Shown piece after piece: positions 13,436-24,110 of a stretch of 64,000 nt of DNA. The position numbers and the translations under genes were made by a program. Below the pieces are notes generated by a model. That model worked only from the letters and a program-made list of their open reading frames with translations, was not told the origin of the DNA and ran no database searches. Numbering within the stretch: the first letter of the stretch is position 1; every line of letters begins with the position of its first letter. The stretch covers positions 620,001 through 684,000 of the forward strand of contig JARGXX010000111.1 of assembly GCA_030374765.1 (NCBI GenBank), read 5' to 3'. The stretch is from Agarophyton chilense. Taxonomy: Eukaryota; Rhodophyta; Florideophyceae; Gracilariales; Gracilariaceae.

Positions 13436-15010
13436 GGAGTGGTACTAGAAGTACTCGAAAAAGCAGGTGTGAAAATCAAACCGAAGTCGGTCGGAGTTAG
13501 AAGAAGTTTTGAGACACTTATCTGCATTCATGCAGGTCGAATGTCAAGCCACATTAACCAGTGCTGGAGATGGTTTATGACAACGGATTTCATTTCCAAC
13601 ATTCGAAAGCTCATAAAGACCTCGCAACACCTTTATCACAGAGAATTTTTTCACTACCTGGTAGGGTATATACACGCCTGTGTCAGCTTAAAGCAGAAAT
13701 TATAAAGATTAAAATATTGCTTTCTATCAGAGATGGCTATTCAGAAGGCAAGTTCTGACTCATCGTGACCATCAAATACTAGATGTTGTTGTGTTTGTTG
13801 AGGCACAGTGTTTACCTAACTTTTTTATGGAGAATGTTCTTTTCTGTCATGTACAATGGGTAGGATTGAGACAAAAGAGTGGAACAGTTCAGTTGTTGTG
13901 TGATTTCAGATTACTGCAGCATGCCTATGATTTGAGGTATTCGCGATGAGAGCTACAAGGACATGCACAAGGCCGCTTGCCAAACAAAGAAAGCCTATAG
14001 TTTGTGCTTAGGGTTGAAATACGAAAACGTCAAAACGAGACTTAAAACTAACAATACTTACCAAACTAGCCGAGAATCATTAACTTTCGGCGGCAAATGT
14101 CTGTTATGACGTGGATTTGGGACTGGATTTGGGCGACCAATTCGGGCAAAATGGGTACTTCTATGCAATCCCATCAGTATTCTGCATCTTTGGTTTTTGC
14201 CCTCTCCATTGAACCTCAAGATTGTCACGTTCACCGACATTGTCATTGTCGCGTCGTTTACTAGTCCTTCGTGTGTTATATGAGAGCCTCGGTCGCTGGG
14301 ACCGATGATGGAGGCATTGCCCGCGAGGCAACCGTCGAAAGGATGAGAGGGAACTAAGGTAGGATTATTGCGATTGGTCGTGGTGCATCTGTGGCGTTTT
14401 CGAACGGCGTTTACGAGAGCCACTTATGGGCCTGGAACGAAATCTGCTAAGTTATGAAGACTTATACAAAGTTCTGAAAACACGGACAACAAGGGTTTTG
14501 ATACGCATATATTAATAAAAAATGTTGTGCACTTGACGAACGTCATGGCGATAGTGTGTCTCCGGAGGTATGTCTCAAACAGTGCCATAAAATTAGAAAA
14601 GCTTGTACCAAGTATAATGCAGCCATTAAACGGGTTGAACACGCTGTGCTGACCAGCTCATCCACTGAAATGGACATATTTCACTGTTCATCTGCGATGC
14701 ATATCGTTGAGCAAAAACTGAATCGAAAGCTGGAGCGAAAGCTAGAGCGAAAGCTGGAGTCGATGCTGGAGTGACAGCTGGAATCAAAGCTTCCCTTTTG
14801 CAAAATGAAAGCATGATTGTAGCTCTTGCAAAGAAGAAAAAAGCTATCACGATTGCTGCTTCATTTTTAAATGTCGTCAACATTGTTTGATGTTGGCTGA
14901 GTACAGGTATACACTGCCAATAATGCGGGTGAAGTATTAGTGTGGTCGCACTAGTTGCTTTTGCCCACACTACAAACTATGACTCACAATCGGATTGTGA
15001 GGTTAATTGG
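13436..15010 (+). mobile_element. Decayed dispersed repeat, copy A (possible pol-derived fossil)
   Basis: This stretch is repeated at 46393-47905 in the same orientation. Both copies begin with the shared string ggtactagaagtactcgaaa and stay alignable for about 1.5 kb, ending after a shared ATTGGT. Faint reverse-transcriptase-like pieces appear in both copies, suggesting a piece of a retroelement pol region. The assignment is weak because the copy is heavily broken. Both copies contain the same internal 12-bp repeat. The element is old, as the two copies differ at roughly one base in five by eye. Confidence 0.5.
14721..14792 (+). repeat. 12-bp tandem repeat inside dispersed repeat copy A
   Basis: Six imperfect 12-base units of the form GAGCGAAAGCTG follow one another without gaps. 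The copy at 46.4-47.9 kb has a related array at the equivalent place (about 47600-47690), so the array was present before the two copies separated. Confidence 0.75.
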
Positions 15011-15128
15011 TATGCGTAAACTACATTAACATGGGTGTAGACGGTGCCTTGCTGCAACAGCCGCGCTCACAAGACAGCTTATCTTGAATAAGAATTGCTA
15101 CAATTCAGAGAGCAATGTCCCTCACCGC

Positions 15129-15953
15129 GTCCCCAATCCTCGCGGCTTTCTTCAACTTATCCAGTGACTATGGCTGTCACGCAGGTGACTCACTAGATCA
15201 AGCTGTATTCGAGAACAGCATCAAGGTGAATTATGAACACCCCGATAACGAGAGCGACGGAAAAACACGAAACACAAAGTACGTTATAACACTGTCGCAA
15301 AGGGCTGTTATCGCATTTTGGATGATCCAACAGACAAGCGAGCACAGGACTAAGGCAGTTCGTGCTGCCACAGTGCAATGTTTTCCGCAATTTTTCGAGG
15401 CACAGCAAAAGAAAACTTGCAATGAGCGAGCCGTCATTATCAGGATCGCGAAGAACTTTTTCTTGGTCACAACAAAAACAGCAGGAACACAAATTTCTCT
15501 TCATTCGGTCTTGTACAATCGGTGTTAAGCGACACAACGTGACGGTTAAAAAAGGACGAGGTCGTCCAATTTCTGCATGAGTTTCGGCTTCGCACAAAGA
15601 TTTGGTGGAAGAATTCAACAGGTTGCGCAACCTGGGTGTCAAATTCAATGGTAGTTTACTCCGTAAACTGGCACGGCATCTTATTAGAAAGAGTATTAGC
15701 ACTGATTATTCTGTCAATTTGAGAGACCTAGAAGCCAACAATAAAATTTGGATCTCGTCACACCCAGATAGATGCTGTTTTTCATGCTGAATAACTGACT
15801 GCATTGGCAGCCGGACTTAATGCTGGCAGTAGATGGTATCGCCTCCAAAACAAAAACAGATCGAACGAGAAGTGGCATATCAATTAGGTGCTTTCTACCG
15901 TGAGTTTTCGAGTGGAGCACTGCAGGAAGAAAATGCATACAATGCTGACGAAA
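15129..15953 (+). mobile_element. Pogo-type (Tc1/mariner superfamily) DNA transposon, 5' part
   Basis: This is the first half of the element found more completely at 60114-61921. It starts with the same CGTCCCC end and carries the N-terminal DNA-binding region of the transposase in several frames, including matching segments such as LLRKLARHLIRKS and QLGAFYREFSSGALQ. It ends at the first catalytic motif (NADE), exactly where the LTR of the Gypsy-type element begins. The catalytic domain is absent here. In-frame stops and frame changes show that it is inactive. The Gypsy-type element most simply inserted into or recombined with this copy. Confidence 0.7.
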
Positions 15954-16461
15954 TGTGGGCGCCATTTTCTGGGCTGCTAATGGCGCGGGTGATGACAGAC
16001 CCGGTAGAACGCAATGCCAGGGGGTACCAGTCTACAACCATAGACAAAACAACAGAGGGCGACAGAAACGGCCAACCAGTAAAGGCCCAGGGAGCACTAA
16101 CAAACGATACAACCACTCCGAAGAACACCTACGAGCGCCAGCGAGCCACTGCAGGGCTGCACTCATAGTGGGGAAAGGTTGATGCTAAAGACGGCGGGGC
16201 GCGGAGCGAGCAAGAACCGAAAGCGGGCTGGAGACGGCGCCGCGGACGGTCCCCCCGTCTGGGGAGGTGATGAAGGTTGGTGAGGTCTCTGAATGAAGTT
16301 GGAGTGGGGGTGGTGGCTTTGAAGCGGATCTCAATCTCGAGATTCGCTTCCACTTCCACCACCACAACTGGCCGTTTCACACCAACCAATTGTTGGTGTG
16401 GAAGCCCCAGGTGCAGGGACAGGGAGATTGCTCCGGTCCACAGGACAGGTACCGTGAGACA
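15954..16461 (-). repeat. Probable 3' LTR of the Gypsy-type element
   Basis: The interval starts at the exact point where homology to the pogo-type copy stops. Read on the minus strand it begins TGTCTCACGG and ends CGCCCACA, the TGT...ACA form usual for LTRs. A purine-rich tract of the kind that primes plus-strand synthesis (minus-strand AGGATAGGGGGA) lies directly upstream of its minus-strand start, at 16462-16475. No second copy is seen at the other end of the element, so the assignment rests on the boundary, the terminal bases and the purine tract. Confidence 0.6.
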
Positions 16462-19400
16462 TCCCCCTATCCTTGCTGGCCGGTTACACACCCCCTTGCT
16501 CAGCGGTCGCTTCGCCGGGGCGACCGAAAAATAACGACTAGTGTGTCGTGGTGCGAGCCTTCTTTGGATCCTGGCCATGATCTTCTAAATGTTGTGGTCG
16601 TTTGTTGTAGAGCTTCAGTCTTCGGGCATGAATTCCTTTGCGAGACACTCTCTTACCTGACGACACTAGTTGATAACGCCGATGATTCGCCTTAATGACA
16701 CGGCATTCCCCATAGAACCTTGTGACATAAGCAGGCCATTTGAAAGAAGGATTAAGTGCTTTTCCTTTCATCAGTAGGACGAGATCTCCAACTGAGAACC
16801 TATGGCCGTAGCGAGAGTCATCTTTCCTAATCGGCTGGGGAGCTACTCGCATCGCCCTACCGACTGTAGCGGCCTGAACTTCGATCCTTCGATGTTCTTC
16901 ATGAGGAAACTTCACTAATGCACGAGGGGCACTGCGGTGCATGTGTGGAGGACATCCATACATCAGTTGGAAGGGTGAGAATCCTTCCCTCAGTTGTCGG
17001 CTTCTATATCCAAACAGAACCTCGGGGAGTGCGTCGTCCCATTCCATATTATTTCCATGTACAATCTTCTCAAATGCCTTCTTGCTGGTCCCAACCATTC
17101 GTTCTGCACGCCCATTCGACATCAGGGCGTAAGCCAGCACAGGCTTCAATTCAATGCCGTTCTTGGTCAAATAATCCTGAACGGACTTGGCTAGAAACGA
17201 AGTTGCATTGTCTGACACGATAGTTCGCGGGTATCCAAACGGGCTTACAATCTCGCTTCTAATGAATTTGAGGACCTCCGTTGCCGTAGAGTATCTAAAG
17301 GCTACCGCTATCGGCCATCCAGTCAAGTGCTCTACTCCAATTAGCAGGAATCGGTTGCCACTCTTCGTCGGATGGTACGGTCCAGCTCAGTCGATGGAGA
17401 AGGTGTGGAACACATCCGTAAGAGAAGCTCTTTGACCAGCGCGGTAAGATGCAATGGGTCCCATGAACTGGTATGCGTTGCAGCTTTTGACATATTCCGC
17501 GACATTGGACACGACGTATGGCCACCAAAACCTTTCACTCATAAATCTACGAGTGTTCGGCAAGAACCAGTGTCCTATGTCATCGTGAAAGGTCTTCAGC
17601 AACCTAAGCCTTTCAATCACGGGTGGTACCCATGGAAGACCGGCACCGGTTCTTCGATACAACAACCCATTCCACACCATAAAAATCTTGCTACTTCTCC
17701 TCTTGGCTGCTACAATCCTAGGGTCACTTTCCATCATCGGCATCATGCTCACATGTCGACCAATGTCCGCGTAGAAGTCTTCAATCTCCTCAAACATGGC
17801 ATCGGTCTCGACGGTCATAGTCGTAGCAACATCTTTTTCTTCTCTTTCAGTGTTTTGGGCAACGGAGTATCTAGACAAGTAGTCGGCTGCCCTGTTCTTG
17901 GCTCCTGGCCTGCAGACAATCTCGAACTCATACTCAGCGAGAAAGTCCAACCACCTAGCCAGTCGGCCATGAACATCCTTCTTCTTGAATGCATACCTGA
18001 GGGCTTGATGATCAGTGAGCAACTGAAAGGGCTGAGTTCCACGGAGATACATCCTGAACTTTATGCTAACACAGGCGGGCTGGTAAGTTTCTGCTTAAGG
18101 GTATTGAACGCTTCCAGCATCTCATCGGTGAAATTCAATTTGCGGTTGCCAGTTGTTGAAGCATGAAGTACAGCAGCCGTGTCGGCAAAGTGGGTGATGA
18201 ATCGTCTGTAGTACCCAGCCAATCCTAAAAAGCTTCTGAGTTCAGTGGTATTGGAAGGGATCGGGGCCTGTTGAATAGCTTCAATCTTCTTTCTGTCAAC
18301 GGCCACGCCGTTCTTATCCACTACGTGCCCCAGGAGTTCTATCTTTGGCTGAGCGAAATGACACTTGGATATCTTTAGCTTCAATCCATGTGACGCTACA
18401 ATTCTCAACACGTATTCAACATGTTCGACATGCTCTTCCAATGACTTGGAGAAGATCACTAAGTCATCGATGTACACGCGGGCGAACGCTACCTTGCTGA
18501 GAATGGAGTACATCATTCTTTGGAAGGTTGACGGAGCGTTCATCAGACCAAAAGGCATGACTTCAAACTGAAACGTTCCCTGTTTGCAAATGAATGTCGT
18601 CATTTCCTTGCATTTGGGCGACATCCTTATCTGCCAATACCCAGAGAAAAGGTCTAAGGTGGTGAAAAATGAACAACCTCCCAACTCGTCGAATATCTGC
18701 TCCATGTGCGGCAGAGGCCAGCGGTCAGCTTTCATCCCATTATTCAACGGTCTGTAGTCAATGCAAAACCTTGGTGTGCCATCCTTCTTGGTAGCTATGA
18801 CCACAAGAAAAGACCAGGGGGAAGTGCACGGCTTGATTATGCCGGCTTTTAGCATCTTGTCCACCTCCTCTCGAACAACTTGGTCATATCTGGGCGGGAG
18901 TCTCATAACTCTTGAATGGAGCGGGGCATAACATGTCCCTGTGAACTCGTGCATGACAGGAACATTGGTCGGTCTGAGATCATACAAAGACCATGCTACA
19001 ACATCGAGGCTCCCCAGAATGGAACGGATCCGGTCTTGTACCTCATTAGGCAAATGGACAAGTCTTTCAACAATCAATTCTTCCTGACTCGCATCTTGTG
19101 CAGAGTTCTCGATGACAGTCGAGCTCTCATCTCGTTTCATTTTCGTGGGCATTTGCCATGAATACTCATCTTCGGATTGTGGGCATACAATTTCACCATG
19201 ACTCATGCAACCAGGCACACATATTTTCGCGGACTTTTCCCGATTTATGTCGGGGTTCGTATCACTTCGGCCAATTCCTGCTTCGGAATCTTCCTTCTTC
19301 TGTTGATGCAATCTTTCGCCAGTTTCTGCGGGTGGTCTGTTCGGATCTTCGTCTTCTCCACCCACGGAGAGCGGGGGCCGACTCGTATTCTCTTCAGGTG

Positions 19401-22185
19401 GTAGTTCTTCTTCAAATGAGATCACATTATGACCATCGTCATCTTCCTCAATCATTCCAGTACGATTAAAAGGAAGGTTGTGAGCTCCCAAGTGAGGCGG
19501 ATGAGCAGGTAGAGGAACAGGGTATCGAATCCGGATACGAACCTCCAGAAAATCGTCTATTGGTTCTCCTCCCTCTTTTGGCAGCAATTGAACCTCATCC
19601 TTAATCGGGATAGTAAGGATGGGATCACGGTAAAGGGGGGTCTCGGACATCTGCCTTTCTTCAGGAGAGGAATGGGCACTAACGTTCTCTTGGTCGGCAT
19701 CGTCCATCAAGACGAGGCCCACCGTGTCTCTCAGCTGAACGCTAGTGTCCGTAGAAGAACTCTGAAACGATGACGGGTTCGGGCCTTCAAGGGCTAGCTC
19801 ACCACCACCCTCGCGTTCTGCTAATGCTACAGGTGGCGCGTAAGACATGTCTTCATCTCCAATCTCCGGGATAGGCCATCCGGCTTCAAACCGAACAATC
19901 TGTTCTCCCTGGTCGTCAAGCTCTAAGACGCCCATATTTCCATATGGTAGATCTCCAGTTTCAGCATGTATCGGGTCACCTGGCAACAATTCGGGGTAAC
20001 GACGATAGACCCTGAAAATGAGGCTATCTGGGTTTCCATCAATGTCTTCGGGATGCAGAAGAACAACGTCATTTCTTACTGGAAGAAGGAAATGAGGATC
20101 AGGTAGAGGAGAACCATCAGAAATTTCATCGTCTGTCTCCTCATCCAAGGCTTCTTGCACTTGTACTTGCTCAGCGACGACCTGTTCTATCTGCTCTAGC
20201 TCGACAGAAGGCAAGGCGGGCTCGTCTTCTAATCTCCAAGTTGGACACAAACTCTCAATCTCGGCCATGTCTAAGGGACACACTGTAGCCAAATCATGCC
20301 AGCAAGTAATTTCTTCTGCTGCGTCATAGTCTGGGAGTCTGCTCAGAAATTCCCTGCTCCAAGAAGGTGTGGAACCGCTGTCTTGAATGGTCGCCAACGC
20401 GTAAGCTGAAGTACTAAGATTCTTCTTCTTATCGTGAATGGGTTCCTCTTCTTCCTCGGTGCTGCTATCAGAAATCAAAGCATCAGTGTCGGAAGTGAAG
20501 TCTGCACTATCTGTAGATGACAGTTCGTCGAACAAATCGGCTCTGGGCCGATGGTAGTCCAGCGGCAAAGTCGTGGCCTCGTCATCGAACTTCATCGATA
20601 CTTGTTGCGTTCCAAGGTCAAGACAAGCTTGTACTGCTTCTAACGTGGGGCATCCAACAATCAAATGAAAGGGTGGATTTTCTACGACCAAAAAGTCCAA
20701 AAATACTCGCAGAGAACCAAACTCAATCGGCACGTTCTTCAATCCACCACGAACCAACGACTTTGTCCCGTCTGCTACCACTATTCCTCTTTTGGAAGGC
20801 CTCATCTCTAGAGAGAGTCTGTGACACAACGCAACGGACATCAGATTGGGTATGGCCGCTGAGTCTAACAAGGCCTGAGCCTTGTTTTCATGCACGGAGA
20901 CATTGACAACCTTCAAAGACGGGGACAAAGCCTGCGCGTGGGCGTAATTGATTCTTCGCCCAGAAAAGCTTCCAGATAGTATGCGACGAAGGTCTTTCTT
21001 TGCTTGCTCAGCGTCTCCACGAGCTAACTGACCAAAGGTTAATCCTGAAGGAGCCTTTGCTAGCTTCTCATAAGCATTGTATTTCGCGATATGTTCCTGA
21101 ATTTTGACTTTCTTCGACTTGGCTTTTGTGGTCTTCAAAGAGGTTTTTCGAGCTTTGGAGGAAGCTCGAGGGGTACTTCTTCCAGTTGGTGTCACTCCTT
21201 TGGTAAGCTGGCTTTCGGGAAACATCACCGGTGAAATACCAGAGAGGGGCGCAGTCTTTTGCTGCTTTGGGAGCGGAGCTCCATGCGCATCTCTTTTAGT
21301 CGTTTCCACCAGTTCCTCTTTGTCGGAGGAGTCATTGACGACAACCAAAACGTGATTCGTCTCATTCTTTTCTGCAGGACGATCATTCTTCGGAGCCTCT
21401 TCACGAGCGGGCTCTGATTTCGGCTGGGCGAATGAAACCGTCTTAAGCGCTTCGTCAACCGGTTTCTTCCAACAAGTTGCCGAAGAGTTTCCTACCCTTC
21501 CACACGAACCGCAGCGCGTGTTTCGGTGGGGATTCGTCGGACACCTATTCGCGTAGTGCCCCGGTTGCTGACAGAATGTGCACAATCTTTCTCCTGCTGA
21601 CTCCGAGCGTGCGCCATTTGATTGGGTTTTCGTCATCATCAGATGGAGCTCCGCCATCTGTTCGGGAAGCTTCTCAACCTTTTCTTCAAGTGGGGCTGAT
21701 GTGGGAATTTCACTCTTCCTCGGCCTTTGTAGGACCTTCTTTGCTGCCGGCAGGGCGCTCAAAGCACCATAGGACCCTAGGGCTTTCTTTCCACCAACGA
21801 AATATTTGACTAACGCCTTCAATGCTTGATAGTCATCTGCACCTCGGAAAATAACAAACTGGGCCAGGTCCTCATATTCCATTACAGCGTTTCGAAGCAA
21901 CCCGAACTTGGCTTCGGGATTGAAACTTGCCTGTTCGAAGAGCGAGTCCATCTTCTTCAAGGACCCGAGGAGGTCAGCATACTCTAAACGTGCTGAAACC
22001 GCCCGACGGATTCTTTCCGCCGGTTCTTCGACAGAGCCGAAACGCTCAATGAGAGCGAACTTCACTTGACCATAATCTTTCGCTTTTTCCGAAAGCGTAC
22101 CATCAACAGCATAATTATCATAATAGAAATCGAAGGCTTCAGCCTCAAGGTAGCCTAACAGCTTGACAGCCTTTTCACCTCCATC
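15954..22185 (-). mobile_element. Gypsy-type LTR retroelement, broken
   Basis: The parts read in the usual Ty3/Gypsy order on the minus strand: gag with a CCHC knuckle (CTFCQQPGHYANRC, about 21580-21540), an aspartic-protease-like region (ALLDSAAIPNL, about 20870), reverse transcriptase (about 18950-18200, with VYIDDLVIFSK near 18470), RNase H (about 18100-17850), integrase zinc region (about 17600-17440), integrase core and a C-terminal domain (about 17390-16560). Order RT-RH-IN places it in Gypsy rather than Copia. No chromodomain is evident. Between protease and reverse transcriptase lies an unusually long acidic spacer of about 600 residues. One LTR is recognised, at the left. The right end abuts the proteasome fossil. 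It is broken, with a few breaks, and is younger-looking than the element at 30-35 kb. Confidence 0.9.
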
Positions 22186-22684
22186 GGTGCCAGCTGCCGT
22201 ACTAGTTGAGTGACCGGTGTGAACACATTGCACACTTTATAATGCAATTGAGCTGCTTTTCGGGCTTTCTTGATTAATACCCATTAATCGGGACCCCTGC
22301 CTCCATACACAATTCCTTTTGAGTTGATTATCATAAACACGTTCTGTATACTTTCCAGAGCCATCAGAGGGGAAAGAAAACTCTTTTTAGTAGCCGTAAC
22401 AGTGCTAATACTGGCCGGCAGTGATCCTATTCGATGGTTCCATAACATGTTCATGAGAAAGGTGGTGGTGTTATTGGCAGTGTCTCTAGTGTAGTTTAAG
22501 GCGCAAGAAGACGGCAGAATAGCCGACGCAGGAGCGGCTCATGGATGGTCACACTTAAAACACTCACCTTTTCTCCCAAAGCAGTGGCTCTTGCCGTTAC
22601 AGCGATAAACGCGTACTCAATCTGCAGCAGGCGGCCGCTGGGACTGAAATTGGTGAATGAGAAGGAATAATCCGATTCACCCAT
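22180..22684 (-). pseudogene. Proteasome subunit alpha type-2, 5' part only
   Basis: Alpha-2 is a subunit of the outer ring of the 20S proteasome. Exon 1 (22684-22568) encodes MGESDYSFSFTNFSPSGRLL and QIEYAFIAV, matching the strongly conserved alpha-2 N-terminus. It ends at AAG followed by GTGAGT. A 157-base intron (22567-22411) ends in CCAG. Exon 2 (from 22410) encodes SISTVTATKKS, then GIVYGGRGPD, KKARKAAQLHYK and VTQLVRQLA, in the right order for alpha-2. There is an in-frame stop after GRGPD where the family has an aromatic residue. The match ends near 22180, where the Gypsy-type element begins, and the remaining half of the protein is not found elsewhere in the window. The gene is therefore dead. 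The identification is solid. Confidence 0.88.
22411..22567 (-). other. Spliceosomal intron in the proteasome alpha-2 fossil
   Basis: The donor reads AAG|GTGAGT and the acceptor GGCCAG|T on the minus strand, and protein similarity to alpha-2 stops and resumes at these points. It is 157 bases long. This is the clearest evidence in the window that the sequence is eukaryotic nuclear DNA and that the fossil is not a processed, retrotransposed copy. Confidence 0.7.
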
Positions 22685-23339
22685 CAGTACAGAGTTTTGG
22701 CTGGGTGCAAAAACATGTTCAAACTGATTCGCATGCAAGACGGGATTTGCTCGGAACGGCGATCTGTGTCAACTATACTTGATGCTGTAAAAGCAAACTG
22801 CGGGGAAAGATCGCGGAAGTCCGCTATGAGCCACAGGGACACTTCCCAATAACGTCAAATTACAGGGTGGGGCGATGAAGATAGAAATTGGCACAGCCCG
22901 CCTGACTCAAGCACCTGCAAAAGTGCACAAAGCCACGAGAATGCGCTTAAGAGCCGATGCGCAGTGATTCGGTGATGCAATTACAGGAACTGTAAATTCG
23001 CGTGGGGAGCTCATCCAACAAACAGCTCTCCTTCGTTAATAACCACACAGATTGATTTCCTCCTCCATCCAGGGCCATATCTCCGTTTCTATATATCTAT
23101 TCGGGAATTGACCAGCAATCACCGAGAGCATTCTAAATTCTTTTGGTATTTGCGAGAAGTAGCATCAAATTTCTGCAGCAGCTGTGCATCTGGAAGTATG
23201 CCTGTGTCTATCATTATTAACACTATCTCGCTATCGAAAACAAACTTTTCGTCAACTGCAACCCAAATCTTCTACAAATGAAGGCCATAGTCACATCAAC
23301 AGCGCTCTCACTAGCTTGAAACCTCATCAAATCAGCCCC
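22685..23339. other. Intergenic region between two divergent fossils
   Basis: About 650 bases separate the proteasome alpha-2 fossil (minus) from the CbbY-like fossil (plus). No coding region is seen. It would have held the two promoters, but I see no convincing motif. Confidence 0.4.
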
Positions 23340-24110
23340 ATGCGCTTATCTTCCTTTTGATGGCGTGCTAGATGATCTGGAGCGTTCCGCTTTTCGTGTT
23401 GCCTTCAACATGGGTTGAAAAGAAAGATAAATGGACACCGTATGGGACGAAACATTGTACGGGGAACTCCTGGAAACGGTCGAGGGAACAGAAAACACTA
23501 ACGCTTACTGGCCTGATTTTGGACAAATGCCCACCGTCGTTGACACCGAGAGCGATAAGAAAGGTCTTGTTAAAGCTCTTCATGCATTTTAGATTGAAGT
23601 TTTTATGGAAGTAGAGCAAGCGGGCAAGTTTCCACTGCGAGAAGGGGTTTAGAGACTCGTTCAGGAGGCGGTACAGCAGAAAGGTAATATTTATGTATGT
23701 AGCACGCGTAATTTAAAGGCAGTTGGAAAGGTTGTGGACAGGCTTGGGGACGATGCTTTAAGTGAGTCTGTTTTTGCCTGAGATATTGTCAAGTAACGGA
23801 ATCCAATTGTGTACAATGTGGCCACCAAAAAGCTCGGTCCGAAACCTTTTAATTTTTGTGTTATAGAAAACAATCATATTGGTGAACAGGCTGCGCAATC
23901 CGCGGGAATGCCAGTCGTGGTCATCAAGTCACCCTACACCAAAAATGAAGATTTCTCTGATGCCCTGAAAGTATTCCAGTCACTGGAAGATTCACTGATA
24001 GCGTTGAATAGTTCTTCACAGTTAGTTGAAGTCTTACTAACAAACAATAGTTTTAGAAGAAGAATAGTTCAGGTAAGGACGTTTCGTTGGTTTGAACAGA
24101 TGCACTGTTG
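23340..24110 (+). pseudogene. CbbY-like HAD-family sugar phosphatase
   Basis: The locus encodes a member of the haloacid dehalogenase superfamily closest to CbbY-like proteins of plants, algae and bacteria, which dephosphorylate sugar bisphosphates such as xulose-type Rubisco inhibitors. In order are FDGVLDDLERSAFRVAFN (catalytic-loop region, with ALIF just before it in another frame), LYGELLETVEG, EVFMEVEQAGKFPLREGV, VCSTRNLKAVGKVV, then YNVATKKLGP and CVIENNHIGEQAAQSAGMP (motif III and IV region), then YTKNEDFSDA. One frame covers nearly all of it but holds about six in-frame stops, of all three types, and one frame change near the N-terminus. The length matches the catalytic domain. No transit peptide can be read upstream. 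The gene is dead but recognisable across its whole length. Confidence 0.85.

Noticed and set aside
15954-16461. Search for a second copy of the LTR right of 22.2 kb
   Set aside because: No matching sequence was seen between 22185 and 23340. That region is proteasome gene and intergenic DNA.
17372-18166. Long plus-strand open frame of 264 codons
   Set aside because: It lies antisense to the RNase H and integrase regions of the Gypsy-type element, and its composition mirrors that coding strand.
20517-21809. Several plus-strand open frames of 60-130 codons
   Set aside because: They are antisense shadows of the gag and protease regions of the Gypsy-type element.
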